DNA of 64,000 nucleotides from Vibrio diabolicus (lineage in GTDB: Bacteria > Pseudomonadota > Gammaproteobacteria > Enterobacterales > Vibrionaceae). A program made the translations under genes and the position numbers. The DNA lies in contig CCKK01000002.1 in the NCBI GenBank assembly GCA_001048675.1, forward strand, positions 310,001-374,000. Reading direction: 5' to 3'. The notes beneath the pieces are model-generated. The model was given only the letters and a program-made list of their open reading frames with translations. It had not been told where the DNA came from and did no database searches. This document shows positions 8,604-17,562 of this stretch, piece by piece (position 1 is the stretch's first letter; each line of letters opens with the position of its first letter).

Positions 8604-9881
8604 TTAGCGTTTGAACGTTACTTGCTCTGCTTGTTCAAGATGAATATGAGTTGTCGCAGGCTGTGTTTCTGCAATCACTTTACCGTGACGAACAGAGTAG
8701 CGAACCGGCACTTGGCGACGTACTGCGTCAAAACCATTTTCTGCGGGAAGAATCAGTAAACTACCTGGTTTGCCTTCTTCAATGCCGTGCTTATCTTGAA
8801 TGTTCAGTGTACGTGCTGAATTGGTGCTGATCAGATCCAGTGAGTTGTTGATTTGGTCGTAACCCATCACCTGACACACGTGCAGACCCATATGCAGCAC
8901 TTGCAGCATGTTTGCAGTGCCTAGTGGGTACCAAGGGTCGAATACGTCATCGTGTCCAAAGCAGACGTTGATGTTGGCATTCAGCATCTCTTTCACTCGT
9001 GTTACGCCGCGACGTTTTGGGTAATCATCAAAACGGCCTTGTAAGTGAATGTTCACCAGAGGGTTTGCCACGAAGTTGATACCGGACATGCGTAATAAAC
9101 GGAACAGGCGAGATGCGTATGCGCCGTTGTAGGAGCCCATCGCTGTTGTGTGACTAGCCGTGACTTTACTTCCCATATCGAACTTGTGCGCTAATGCTGC
9201 CAGCGTTTCAACGAAGCGAGATTGCTCGTCATCGATTTCATCACAATGCACGTCGATCAGGCGGTCGTATTTTTGCGCTAATTCGAACACGTAGTGCAGC
9301 GATTCAATGCCATATTCGCGTGTGAATTCAAAGTGTGGAATCGCGCCAATAACGTCTGCACCTAATTTGACGGCTTCTTCTAGCAGCTCTTTGCCATTTG
9401 GGTAAGAGAGAATTCCTTCCTGCGGGAAGGCGACGATTTGGATATCTACCCATTCTTTCATCTCTTCACGTACTTCTACCATCGCTTTTAGGGCAATTAG
9501 GGTAGGGTCTGAAACATCGACGTGGGTACGAACGTGTTGTACGCCGTTTGCTATCTGCCATTTTAAGGTTTGTTTTGCGCGCGCTTTCACGTCTTCAATC
9601 GACAGCATTTCTTTGCGCTCAGCCCAACGTTCAATCCCCTCAAACAATGTGCCAGAGATGTTCCAGCTTGGCTCGCCTGCGGTTTGAGTTGTATCTAAGT
9701 GAATGTGTGGCTCGCAGAAAGGCGCAACCGCCATACCGCCTTCAGCATCGATGATGTCACCGTTATGACTAAGCTCCACATCGTTGCTTTCAATGCGCTT
9801 GAATTGACCATCTTCAATCAAAATTTGCTGCAGACCTTCTTGTCCTTTTAGCGTTACGTTTTTGATCAGTAGTGTTGTCAT
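8604..9881 (-). CDS. codA: Cytosine deaminase
   Basis: Hydrolyses cytosine to uracil and ammonia for pyrimidine salvage. 425 residues, amidohydrolase TIM-barrel fold. The metal ligands are all seen: H59 and H61 (EPHIHLD), H212 (VHCDEIDD) and D311 (FGHDDVFDP), with the general base E215 and H244 ([10 protein letters not shown]). These positions are offset by only two from the E. coli CodA ligands. It follows codB with a 9-base gap, the E. coli codBA order, and shares its promoter region. Confidence 0.97.
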   Translation of the reverse strand: MTTLLIKNVTLKGQEGLQQILIEDGQFKRIESNDVELSHNGDIIDAEGGMAVAPFCEPHIHLDTTQTAGEPSWNISGTLFEGIERWAERKEMLSIEDVKARAKQTLKWQIANGVQHVRTHVDVSDPTLIALKAMVEVREEMKEWVDIQIVAFPQEGILSYPNGKELLEEAVKLGADVIGAIPHFEFTREYGIESLHYVFELAQKYDRLIDVHCDEIDDEQSRFVETLAALAHKFDMGSKVTASHTTAMGSYNGAYASRLFRLLRMSGINFVANPLVNIHLQGRFDDYPKRRGVTRVKEMLNANINVCFGHDDVFDPWYPLGTANMLQVLHMGLHVCQVMGYDQINNSLDLISTNSARTLNIQDKHGIEEGKPGSLLILPAENGFDAVRRQVPVRYSVRHGKVIAETQPATTHIHLEQAEQVTFKR

Positions 9882-9890
9882 GATGGTTCC

Positions 9891-11129
9891 TTACGCTGGC
9901 TGTGTAGCCAGTGCTTTTTTGTTAAGAATAGGATTAAGAATCAGGAAGCTAATTGCGCCGCCAAGTACAGCGTTAATCGGCACTACGCCAGGCAGGAAGT
10001 GTCCCGCACCAACGCCAATCACGACAGCGATAATGCCAGCCCAGTTAACGTTTTGGAATTGGGCGGCTTCAAAGTTTGCGTAGCGTTTACGGTTCGTGAA
10101 GAAGTCAGCGATGATCACGCCGCCAATCGGTGGAATTGCCAAAGATAAGAAGGTCAGCCAGCCAACAAAGTTATTGTAGAGCCAGAGAGCGCAAAGTGTG
10201 CCAACAAGACCGTTCGCCATTGAGATGTATTTACTTGGTAAGCCTGTGATGTTGGAAAATCCAAGACCCGATGCGTAGAGCGCGTTGTCGTTGGTCGTCC
10301 AGATGTTCAAGCCAAGAACGATGATAGCTGGAATAAGAAGACCTTGCGCGATCATCACTTCAGAGATGTCTGATTGACCCGTCACCGACGCACCTGCCGC
10401 GCCAAAGATAAACATTAACGAGTTACCGATGAAAAATGCCACCATGGTGATCATCACGGCGCTGCGCGGCTTTTTACCAAAGCGTACGAAATCCGCCGTT
10501 AATGTACCAGCACTGACAAAAGAGCCGACAACCATCGCGAGAGCTATTGAAAAATCGAGTGGCTCGGTTGGTTGAACCTGTTGTAGTTCGCTTATACCGC
10601 CAACGCTCTTTACTGCCTCGATGACAGAGTAGCCGCCAAGTAGCGCAATCGCGGGAACGGCGATTGCTGACAACACCATCAGTGCTGAGATGCCAAAGTA
10701 AACGGTCGCGGTCATGAGCAAACCGGATACAAGGATCAACGTGTTGGTATCGATGCCCGTTGCTTTATGCACCGGAATCGCAAACATCGCGACACCAACT
10801 CCAAACCACCCAACTTGAGTACCGCCAAGAAGAGCGGAAGGAAGCCAAGAGCCTTTAGAACCAAAAGAGAAACGAGCAAGAAGGTGAGTAGAGAGACCAG
10901 TAGAAGCGCCGATGTAACCGAGGAAAGAAGTGTAAATACCGAGGATTAGGTTACCGATGAGAACAGCGAGGAAAAAATCATTAAAGGAGAGCCCAGTACC
11001 GAGAGAACCCCCTGTCCACATACTTGCGGAGAAAAAAGTGAGTCCTAACATCACCATGATTAGTGACGCCACGCCTTTTCTGGCCGTGTTGGGAACTGGT
11101 CCAAGACTGTAGTTATTGTCTCCAGCCAT
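9891..11129 (-). CDS. codB: Cytosine permease
   Basis: 412-residue member of the NCS1 nucleobase:cation symporter family with about 12 membrane helices. The N terminus holds the family pattern (FSASMWTGGSLGTGLSFNDF, about 34-53) and the GTQVGWFGVG motif near 107-116. Imports cytosine for CodA. First gene of codBA; a PurR-like operator lies about 100 bases upstream (11232-11247), so purine-responsive repression as in E. coli is likely. ATG preceded by GGAGGTAAT. Confidence 0.96.
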   Translation of the reverse strand: MAGDNNYSLGPVPNTARKGVASLIMVMLGLTFFSASMWTGGSLGTGLSFNDFFLAVLIGNLILGIYTSFLGYIGASTGLSTHLLARFSFGSKGSWLPSALLGGTQVGWFGVGVAMFAIPVHKATGIDTNTLILVSGLLMTATVYFGISALMVLSAIAVPAIALLGGYSVIEAVKSVGGISELQQVQPTEPLDFSIALAMVVGSFVSAGTLTADFVRFGKKPRSAVMITMVAFFIGNSLMFIFGAAGASVTGQSDISEVMIAQGLLIPAIIVLGLNIWTTNDNALYASGLGFSNITGLPSKYISMANGLVGTLCALWLYNNFVGWLTFLSLAIPPIGGVIIADFFTNRKRYANFEAAQFQNVNWAGIIAVVIGVGAGHFLPGVVPINAVLGGAISFLILNPILNKKALATQPA

Positions 11130-11231
11130 TATTACCTCCGCACATTGAAATATTAAATTATAGCACCTGGTTTTCAGGCAAACGGCGCGTATTATCGTGA
11201 TGTAAATTTAATAGTCAATAATAAAATTGCA

Positions 11232-11247
11232 ATTTAAACGTTTGCTT
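11232..11247 (-). promoter_or_regulatory. PurR-like operator upstream of codBA
   Basis: Read on the minus strand: AAGCAAACGTTTAAAT. Against the PurR consensus ANGCAANCGNTTNCNT it differs at one position. It lies 103-118 bases upstream of the codB ATG, and E. coli codBA is a known PurR target. Confidence 0.7.
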
Positions 11248-11665
11248 GATTTTTGGTGTCTTTTTTTCTTTTTAATAACAATTGTTTGGTTTTTAAGTTC
11301 TAAAAGTGAAAAGTTTATTTTTACGTATTTTCTATGATTTATAGACAGGTTTTCTATGTGAAATGAATGTTTTGAATTGCTATTTGTTTTTATGGATTAA
11401 ATTTATCTATAACTCTGGATTGTTCAGTCGATTTCTATGAAAAGAAAACGATTTCATGATGAGATTTTTGGTTTGGACGTTATTTGTTCTTTTTTGGGGT
11501 GTGTTTTCTTGGTTTTATTTTATGTAGGTGATTTTTTTTGTTGAAGCTGGTATTTCTAATGGTTTAGTGGGCGAATATTTGAATTTTATAAACAGTAAAT
11601 AATCTGTTGTGGGCAAGAAAAGTACAACCGAGCTCGGTCAGAGGATAAGAGAGCAATAGCCACAT
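11248..11665. other. AT-rich gene-free stretch between codB and qrr
   Basis: About 420 bases rich in T and TTTT runs with no open frame that has a ribosome site. I see no repeats, RNA-like structure or recognisable operator here beyond the PurR-like box at its left border. It may simply hold upstream promoter sequence for codBA. Confidence 0.5.
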
Positions 11666-11773
11666 AAAAAAAAGGCCAACCGCAAAGAGTGCGATTGGCT
11701 TATATACATGTGAACAAAATCAAGTTCACTAACAACGTCAGTTGGCTAGGTGACCCTCGGCTTAAGAAGGGTC
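11666..11773 (-). ncRNA. qrr: Qrr quorum-regulatory small RNA
   Basis: About 108 nt on the minus strand. Stem-loop 1 is GACCCTTCTTAAGC followed by CGAGGGTC (11752-11773). The almost invariant Qrr core follows (11725-11752), reading CCTAGCCAACTGACG then TTGTTAGTGAA; this is the part that pairs with luxR/hapR-type and other target mRNAs with Hfq. A second hairpin GTGAAC/GTTCAC (11710-11729) and a terminator hairpin GCCAATCGCA / TGCGGTTGGC plus eight T complete the family fold. A sigma-54 promoter and LuxO sites sit just upstream. I cannot say which of Qrr1-5 it is; it is not next to luxOU, so not Qrr1 in the usual arrangement. Confidence 0.96.
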
Positions 11774-11784
11774 GATTTATATAA

Positions 11785-11801
11785 TGCAGTTACTGTGCCA
11801 A
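11785..11801 (-). promoter_or_regulatory. Sigma-54 promoter of qrr
   Basis: On the minus strand TTGGCACAGTAACTGCA: the -24 element TTGGCAC (11795-11801) and a -12 element CTGCA (11785-11789) at the required spacing. The predicted start, about 12 bases past the GC of the -12 box, falls at 11773-11775, exactly at the first base of the Qrr RNA. Confidence 0.92.
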
Positions 11802-11862
11802 CTTTAATATGCCCTAAAATACGTAGTTTCTGTGACATGCGTTGCTTAAAGTTTGAGTTTGT

Positions 11863-11888
11863 TTGCAATTTGCAACTGCGTTATGCAA
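11863..11888 (-). promoter_or_regulatory. Two adjacent LuxO-binding sites
   Basis: A perfect palindromic TTGCAAATTGCAA (11863-11875), matching the LuxO pattern TTGCA-N3-TGCAA, directly abuts a degenerate copy TTGCATAACGCAG (11876-11888). They lie about 90-115 bases upstream of the predicted qrr start, the normal distance for a sigma-54 activator. Confidence 0.85.
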
Positions 11889-11933
11889 TTTTACTCTATT
11901 ATGCTAATGATTGATTAATAAACAGTGGACTTT

Positions 11934-13280
11934 TTAGAGCATGACTAAACTCGCCGTCCCTAAAAAGGCGAAAAAACCAACCACATCTGTCACTGTTGTT
12001 AGAATCACCGAGCCAGCCAAAGCAGGGTCCAATTTAAACTTATCCAAAATAATGGGTATCAACACACCAAATAAAGCTGCGGTAATAATGTTGACGATAA
12101 TGGCCAGCGCGATGGTTCCGCCTAAAACTGGCGATTGGAACCACAATCCGGCTAACCCGCCGATGATTAGCGCCCAAGCAATGCCGTTCAGTGAGCCTAT
12201 GCCCAACTCATTTTTTAAGAATTTGAATCGGTTACCTGGGGTAATCTGATTAAGCGCCATCGCACGAACCATTAGAGTCAGCGTTTGGCTGCCTGCAATG
12301 CCACCCATCGATGCAACAATTGGCATGAGCACCGCCAAAGCCACCACTTGAGCAATCACGTCTTCAAATAGCCCGATAGTGACAGACGCTAAAATTGCAG
12401 TCAGCAAATTGATGCCCAGCCACACGCCGCGTTTTTGTGAGCTTTTTAATACTGGCGCAAACAAGTCATCGCCTTCATCCATACCAGTACCGGCCATTAA
12501 GCGCGCTTCGTAGATTTCACGTTGCGTACTTAATGCAAATTGCCAATCGACTTCACCAATCAGAGTTTGGTCTGCATCAGTCACAGGCAGAGCGGGCAGT
12601 GTGCTGTGCTCTAATGCTTCTACCGCTTCGGGAAGCATCATCTTACTGTCTAGAACCGTCACCGCTTCAATAACGAGTGTTTTCAAGCGAGTATCAGGAT
12701 CACTACGTAAAATTTCGTAGTAATTGACTGTCCCTCGATACTGTTTATTACGGTTGATCAGGTAGACCTGTTGAGGCGTGTCGTAGCTATAGCGCTCCAT
12801 TAACTGCTTAGCCGTTCCAATCGTAATATTAAAGGGCAGGGTGATGATTTTACGCTCAGCCCAGTGGCCGAGTTCTTCATCTTCATATTCGTTTGCCTGA
12901 TCGTAAAGCTCTAACTCATCTTTTTCGATTAACGCGAGCGCTTCGTTGATGATCGACTCAGGCAACGAATCCGCCCATTCGATCAGCGATAAGTTATCAA
13001 GTTTAGCGAGGGTGAGTTTTAGCTCGACTTCAGATAATGCATTGATGATAGAAAAACGTACGTCGGCACGCATTTCCGTTAACACGTCGATATGCAGTTC
13101 TAGTGGCAAAGCTCGCCATAAGCGAACACGATCATCGATTGGAAAGGCTTCCAGAATTAGGGCGACTGCGCCAGGTTCGAGACCCGCTTCAATAGATTCA
13201 TTGAGCGTTGCGACTTGATCCGCTTCTTCGGCTTGGCCAATTTGCTGGATTAGAGTGGAGAGATCTTGAAACTTGCTCAC
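11934..13280 (-). CDS. mgtE: Magnesium transporter MgtE
   Basis: 448 residues with the MgtE order: N-terminal superhelical domain (about 20-125), a CBS pair (about 130-255, IITLPFNITIGTAKQLMERY and TVLDSKMMLPEA), and five membrane helices with the conserved pore region (GIAGSQTLTLMVRAMAL and a second half ending DVVGFFAFLGTASL). Imports Mg2+ and closes when cytoplasmic Mg2+ saturates the N and CBS domains. No M-box riboswitch is visible in the short (about 110 base) upstream gap. The qrr gene follows downstream on the same strand but has its own promoter. Confidence 0.95.
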   Translation of the reverse strand: MSKFQDLSTLIQQIGQAEEADQVATLNESIEAGLEPGAVALILEAFPIDDRVRLWRALPLELHIDVLTEMRADVRFSIINALSEVELKLTLAKLDNLSLIEWADSLPESIINEALALIEKDELELYDQANEYEDEELGHWAERKIITLPFNITIGTAKQLMERYSYDTPQQVYLINRNKQYRGTVNYYEILRSDPDTRLKTLVIEAVTVLDSKMMLPEAVEALEHSTLPALPVTDADQTLIGEVDWQFALSTQREIYEARLMAGTGMDEGDDLFAPVLKSSQKRGVWLGINLLTAILASVTIGLFEDVIAQVVALAVLMPIVASMGGIAGSQTLTLMVRAMALNQITPGNRFKFLKNELGIGSLNGIAWALIIGGLAGLWFQSPVLGGTIALAIIVNIITAALFGVLIPIILDKFKLDPALAGSVILTTVTDVVGFFAFLGTASLVML

Positions 13281-13392
13281 CGAGTACCCCGATAGTTAAT
13301 TCGTTTTATGGAAGTATGGCATGTTATTGAGATGCACAACTATGCATCTTAACCTTGCTCAAGGTACTTGAAAGTAACAGAAAAACAATAGG

Positions 13393-14715
13393 CTATTCGC
13401 TGTTGATAGTGAGATATGGCTGTACCAATTGGCGAATGTTCACTTTTGCGCCAATTCTCGCTGCGAGCAAATACATGCCACCAATTTTACGATGTAAAAA
13501 TAGGGCATCGGCAGGTGGGGTATGCCAGTACTCTTGTTCCATGCTCAAAATAGTGCCAGCTTCGCGAAGTTTTTGCGCTAAGCCACTGGCTTTAAAATCA
13601 TATGGCTCATCAACTAACATGGGTTCACATGCCATTTTTACTAAATCGAGAATCGCTTGGCGCTGATCAGGTAAGATGGTTTGGCTGAAGAAGCCAATTT
13701 GTTCAAGCGCGTCATTCAAGCCTTGTTCGTCATTATTCATGACGGACGCAAAGGCTTGGCGATAGCCGGCACTGAATCGTTCGCTGTATTCGCGAGTTGC
13801 ACCGAAATCTAACAAGCCGATTTGGCGAGTACTTTCAATGTACAAGTAATTGGCGAAGTTAGGATCGGTTTGCACCATCTTGAATTCGAACAGCTCTCTG
13901 AACAGCAATTCGAGCAAACTGTGCATGACAAAATCTCGCGTACTTTGATCATAATGTTCGATGTGTTCAATGGGTACGCCGTCAATAAATTCCATGGCGA
14001 GAACGGAGTCTGAGCAACTTTCAGTGTGAATCTTTGGTACGACAAAGTGAGGATGCTCCTTCAAAGCATCATGGTAACGAATCGCAAATTGCGCTTCTCG
14101 GGTGTAATCGGCTTCATCATGCAGTTGCTTTTTGGCTTCTTCTAGTAGCCCTTTGTAGTCGACGGATTCTGGAATCAACCCAACCACTTTAAGCAGCGTA
14201 CCTACGTTGTCTACGTCGCTATCGATACTTTTTCGTATGCCCGGATATTGCACTTTGACGGCTAGGTTATCGCCCGCATCGCTGTAGGCTTGGTGCACCT
14301 GTCCTATTGATGCACTGGCGATTGGTTTGAAGTTAAATGATAAAAACTCAGCTTTCCAACTCGTTCCTAGCGAACTTTCCATGACTCCGTTCAGTTGCTT
14401 TGCAGGCATTGGGTCTGCGTTGGAGCGAAGACGGGAGAGAATATCTGCGAGTTCAGGTTCTAAAACATCACCAGCATCCATTGAGAGCATTTGACCAAGC
14501 TTCATTGCAGCGCCACGTAGGTGAGCAAGTTGGTCTGTCAACCGTGCGATGTTTTGTGGCGTCAGCACGAGGTCTTTCGCTTTTGGTTTATTACCTTTGG
14601 CGATTTGTTTCGTGCCTTCTGCAATCACATTGCCTGCGACACGGGTAGCAAGTGAAGCGAACTTGCTGAACCTTGAGATACGATGGGTAGGTAGGCTTCT
14701 TTCCTTTGCCGACAT
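13393..14715 (-). CDS. ABC1/UbiB-family atypical kinase (ADCK-like)
   Basis: 440 residues. The family-specific KxGQ motif AAMKLGQMLS is at 69-78, followed by the Ala-rich loop ASASIGQVHQA (about 132-142), the kinase-like VKVQYPGI and the catalytic/metal region near QTDPNFANYLY and LLDFGATRE. No C-terminal membrane helices are seen, which separates it from UbiB itself; it is closer to the ADCK3/COQ8-like group. Role is probably in lipid or isoprenoid quinone metabolism, by family inference. It stands alone between mgtE and the hlyD-type gene. Confidence 0.88.
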   Translation of the reverse strand: MSAKERSLPTHRISRFSKFASLATRVAGNVIAEGTKQIAKGNKPKAKDLVLTPQNIARLTDQLAHLRGAAMKLGQMLSMDAGDVLEPELADILSRLRSNADPMPAKQLNGVMESSLGTSWKAEFLSFNFKPIASASIGQVHQAYSDAGDNLAVKVQYPGIRKSIDSDVDNVGTLLKVVGLIPESVDYKGLLEEAKKQLHDEADYTREAQFAIRYHDALKEHPHFVVPKIHTESCSDSVLAMEFIDGVPIEHIEHYDQSTRDFVMHSLLELLFRELFEFKMVQTDPNFANYLYIESTRQIGLLDFGATREYSERFSAGYRQAFASVMNNDEQGLNDALEQIGFFSQTILPDQRQAILDLVKMACEPMLVDEPYDFKASGLAQKLREAGTILSMEQEYWHTPPADALFLHRKIGGMYLLAARIGAKVNIRQLVQPYLTINSE

Positions 14716-14779
14716 GAATCTTCTCCGCTGTCTACTAACTAATTGTTATACGGGAAAAGGATGTGTTTGGATACAAATG

Positions 14780-14807
14780 AAAAAACCGCCAGCGAAACTG
14801 GCGGTTT
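14780..14807 (-). terminator. Terminator after the HlyD/DUF3302 operon
   Basis: Minus strand: AAACCGCCAG / CTGGCGGTTT with loop TTTCG, running into TTTTTT. It begins 7 bases beyond the HlyD-type stop codon. Confidence 0.85.
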
Positions 14808-14813
14808 GTGAGT

Positions 14814-16037
14814 TTAGATGGAGTAGAAGAAGTACAGCTGAGACTTCATTCGAATGATGATCCCGCGAATCACATCTAAGAAGGCCATGAAGCCTATCGG
14901 TTTTTCACCGCTGACCCATGCGAGGCCAACAGAGCCAACAGGAATGTCGTAGCCTTCTGGCTCATCAATCTTAAGACGAACAAAGTGGTGTTTGTTCTGT
15001 AAATTCTTTCCAGTGGTGATACGTACGGAATCATCGAAACCCAGCAGATTACCTTGTGACTCACCTGTTGCTTCAACAATGCCTTCGACGGTCGCTGAGA
15101 AGATCTTACCTGGGTAAACGGACGAAGAGAATTCCGCTGGCTGACCCGGTTTGATGTTACGAATCGCCTGGTGGTTGACTCGCATCAGCACATACTTCTC
15201 GTTAGTGTACATGTTGATACGCGGCATCATCGATACACGCTGACCTTCACGCAGGATAAAGTTGGTGACAAAACCATCTGTTGGGGCATGAACTTTTGTG
15301 CTATTCAAATCCCATTGCGCTTTTGCAATTTGCTCTTCAGCTTGGCGCAGTTCGGCTTGTTTGGTTTCAACTGCAAGTTCCGCTTTATGAATCGCCAGTT
15401 TTGCACGGGAAATATCGACTTGTTTCTTCTTAATTTGAGACTCAAGGGTAAACACGTTGTGACGTGCCATATCAACCGCACTCGATTGTTTGTCGATGTC
15501 GCTTTCCGTGATGGTGTTTTGCACCACTCGGTTTTGCTCAACATAACGATCTAGCATCTTTTTCTGCAATTTGTAGTCAACTTTCGCCGCTTCCAATTGG
15601 CTCTTGGATGTTTCTAGATCTTGCACCAATGCTTGATGATTCGCTTCTTCAATCTCGATGTCGCCTTTTGCCGTAGCTAATGCGACTCGTGCAGAATCGG
15701 CGGATACGTTCGCCTGATTTAATGCGATTTCGTATTGCGTTGGGTCAAGTTCATAAATGAGCTGACCTTCTTTAACTTGCTGATTCGGCGTAATGTAAAT
15801 GTGGTCAACTTTACCTTTTACATTGGTTGAATCTGGACGCAATTGGATGTGTGGTGACTGCACGACAGAACCACCGGATAAATCCATCGGGGTGAAGTTA
15901 ATCAAACCTACCCATACGAACATTAGCCAACTCAAACCGCCAAGATAAGCGAACGATTTGGTTGCTTTGTTCCAAGGCATGCCAACCAAACGCAGCAGAT
16001 AGATGAAGAGAGCCCATACCGCTAAACCTTCTAACAT
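14814..16037 (-). CDS. HlyD-family membrane fusion protein (YibH/EmrA-like)
   Basis: 407 residues: one N-terminal membrane anchor (about 28-50), a biotinyl-lipoyl half (about 75-95, GKVDHIYITPNQQVKEGQ), a long coiled-coil hairpin (about 105-245), the second lipoyl half (VHAPTDGFVTNFILREGQRV) and a beta-barrel domain. Such proteins link an inner membrane pump to an outer membrane channel or act in envelope export. Its start overlaps the stop of the DUF3302-like gene by one base (TAATG), the arrangement of E. coli yibI-yibH. No pump gene is adjacent. Confidence 0.9.
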   Translation of the reverse strand: MLEGLAVWALFIYLLRLVGMPWNKATKSFAYLGGLSWLMFVWVGLINFTPMDLSGGSVVQSPHIQLRPDSTNVKGKVDHIYITPNQQVKEGQLIYELDPTQYEIALNQANVSADSARVALATAKGDIEIEEANHQALVQDLETSKSQLEAAKVDYKLQKKMLDRYVEQNRVVQNTITESDIDKQSSAVDMARHNVFTLESQIKKKQVDISRAKLAIHKAELAVETKQAELRQAEEQIAKAQWDLNSTKVHAPTDGFVTNFILREGQRVSMMPRINMYTNEKYVLMRVNHQAIRNIKPGQPAEFSSSVYPGKIFSATVEGIVEATGESQGNLLGFDDSVRITTGKNLQNKHHFVRLKIDEPEGYDIPVGSVGLAWVSGEKPIGFMAFLDVIRGIIIRMKSQLYFFYSI

Positions 16038-16363
16038 TACGCTTCCTCTTTTGGCTGTGTTTCTGTTTGCGGTTTACTTCTCCATGTATCACGCAGATTG
16101 ATGATGGCTTTTTCCATATCAACGAATGCAAAGATCACAGCTAGCACCCAAACCCAGTGCCAGACAAACCCAATCCAGGTGAGCGCAGTGATGAGCCCTA
16201 TCTGATGATGGTCTTTGCTGTGCGCCTTATTAATTGGCAACTCATGGATTTTCCAAAAGCCGTAACACGCGCCCGCGACACTCGCGATTAAAACGACAGC
16301 AGCGACAACATGTAACGCCGTATCTGCGCCTGTACCGACAAATGGGACACTCAGTAAACTCAT
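16037..16363 (-). CDS. DUF3302-like small membrane protein (YibI/YiaW type)
   Basis: 108 residues with two membrane helices (about 15-36 and 55-80) and a charged C terminus. The FWKIHELPINKAHSKDHHQ segment after helix 1 and the WIGFVWHWVWVLAVIFA helix fit the DUF3302 pattern. I start at the ATG at 16363, which has GAGGAG at a good distance, rather than the TTG at 16381. It is cotranslated with the HlyD-type gene and divergent from an AraC regulator. Function unknown. Confidence 0.8.
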   Translation of the reverse strand: MSLLSVPFVGTGADTALHVVAAVVLIASVAGACYGFWKIHELPINKAHSKDHHQIGLITALTWIGFVWHWVWVLAVIFAFVDMEKAIINLRDTWRSKPQTETQPKEEA

Positions 16364-16470
16364 TAAACACTCCTCTATCAAACGGTTGGCGTATTGTGAT
16401 CTGGATTTGATTTAGGTCTTTCTTTGTGACAGATTCAATCAATAGAGGATTAAATTTGATGTGATTGGTA

Positions 16471-17472
16471 ATGAAGACGGTTCGATTTATTCGCGCGATG
16501 GGCATTCTAAACATGCATAACCTCGCGTTATCTAAATATAATTTGGGCTCGGATGAACTGGGGATTCCGTCGTCGGTATTTCACAACCCAATGACACTGA
16601 TCCCGCTAAAAGCCGTCGCAGAATGGTATCGTTGTGTTGAACAAGCCAGCAGTGATCCAGATGTGGTTTTGAGTCTCAGCCGAGGTATTGAACTGCAAAA
16701 GCTTGGACCTGTGGGACGCTGGCTATTTTCTGGGAATGATTTAGCCAGCGCGATTCGACGCGTTAATTATGGTGCGAGTAACTTACAATCTGGGGCGTTT
16801 TTTGCTGGCGAACAGTCGGGCAAAATCATCAAATGGACTTACCACAATCCGTTTATAGAAACGTCAGTAAAGGTGCACGATAGTATCCGCGGTGCGGTAT
16901 TTATGATTAAAGTGCTACGCGAATTTCTTGGTAAAGACTATCAGCCTTTGCGCGTCAAGATTTCAGGGTCGAGAAAAAATACTGAGCGATACCGGGAATA
17001 TTTCGGCTGCGAGGTGGAATGGAGTCAGCCAAAAACAGAAATATGGATCCCGGGAGATGACCGATTAGCTTCCCGCCAAGTGAGCCATCGCGAGGACAGC
17101 CGTCTAGCGATGAGTTTTTCCGATTTGGATGATTTGCTTAATATGCCCGACCCAGAAGATGAGTTGAAAGTGATTTATGAAGTGGTGAACTACAGCAGTC
17201 ATTATGGATTGCCAACGTTAGAGCGCGTTTCTTCTCTGCTTGATTTATCTGAACAGCAGTTTCAACGTCGTTTGCACAAATTAGGCCTCAACTTCTCGAT
17301 GGTATCCGGCTATGTATTGAGTAATGTTGCGGCTGGGTTATTGAGTAAGCGCGTGAGCATTGATGACATAGCTATGCGCCTTGGTTACACCAATGTGGCG
17401 AGCTTCAATCGTATGTTTAAGAAGCATCGTGGATTAACGCCCAAGCAGTATGCGGGAAGATTAGAAAAGTAA
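16471..17472 (+). CDS. AraC-family transcriptional regulator
   Basis: About 333 residues. A large N-terminal ligand-binding domain of the Arabinose_bd (OruR-like) type and a C-terminal pair of HTH motifs: LERVSSLLDLSEQQFQRRL and VSIDDIAMRLGYTNVASFNR followed by the family signature MFKKHRGLTPKQYAGR. The ATG at 16471 is preferred over the TTG at 16465. It is divergent from the DUF3302/HlyD operon across about 107 bases and is the likely regulator of that operon, an inference from position. Confidence 0.9.
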   Translation: MKTVRFIRAMGILNMHNLALSKYNLGSDELGIPSSVFHNPMTLIPLKAVAEWYRCVEQASSDPDVVLSLSRGIELQKLGPVGRWLFSGNDLASAIRRVNYGASNLQSGAFFAGEQSGKIIKWTYHNPFIETSVKVHDSIRGAVFMIKVLREFLGKDYQPLRVKISGSRKNTERYREYFGCEVEWSQPKTEIWIPGDDRLASRQVSHREDSRLAMSFSDLDDLLNMPDPEDELKVIYEVVNYSSHYGLPTLERVSSLLDLSEQQFQRRLHKLGLNFSMVSGYVLSNVAAGLLSKRVSIDDIAMRLGYTNVASFNRMFKKHRGLTPKQYAGRLEK

Positions 17473-17503
17473 TGCTTCACTTGTCTTTATGAAAACAAGC
17501 AAT

Positions 17504-17530
17504 AAAAGCCCTCAAGGTAAAGGGCTTTAT
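17504..17530. terminator. Shared terminator between the AraC gene and the lipoprotein genes
   Basis: Stem AAAGCCCT / AGGGCTTT with loop CAAGGTAA, A-rich on the left and TTATTATTTTTTT on the right. It serves the + strand AraC gene and plausibly the convergent minus-strand unit. Confidence 0.75.
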
Positions 17531-17562
17531 TATTTTTTTGTGTGGTGTTTTTAATGTAATGG

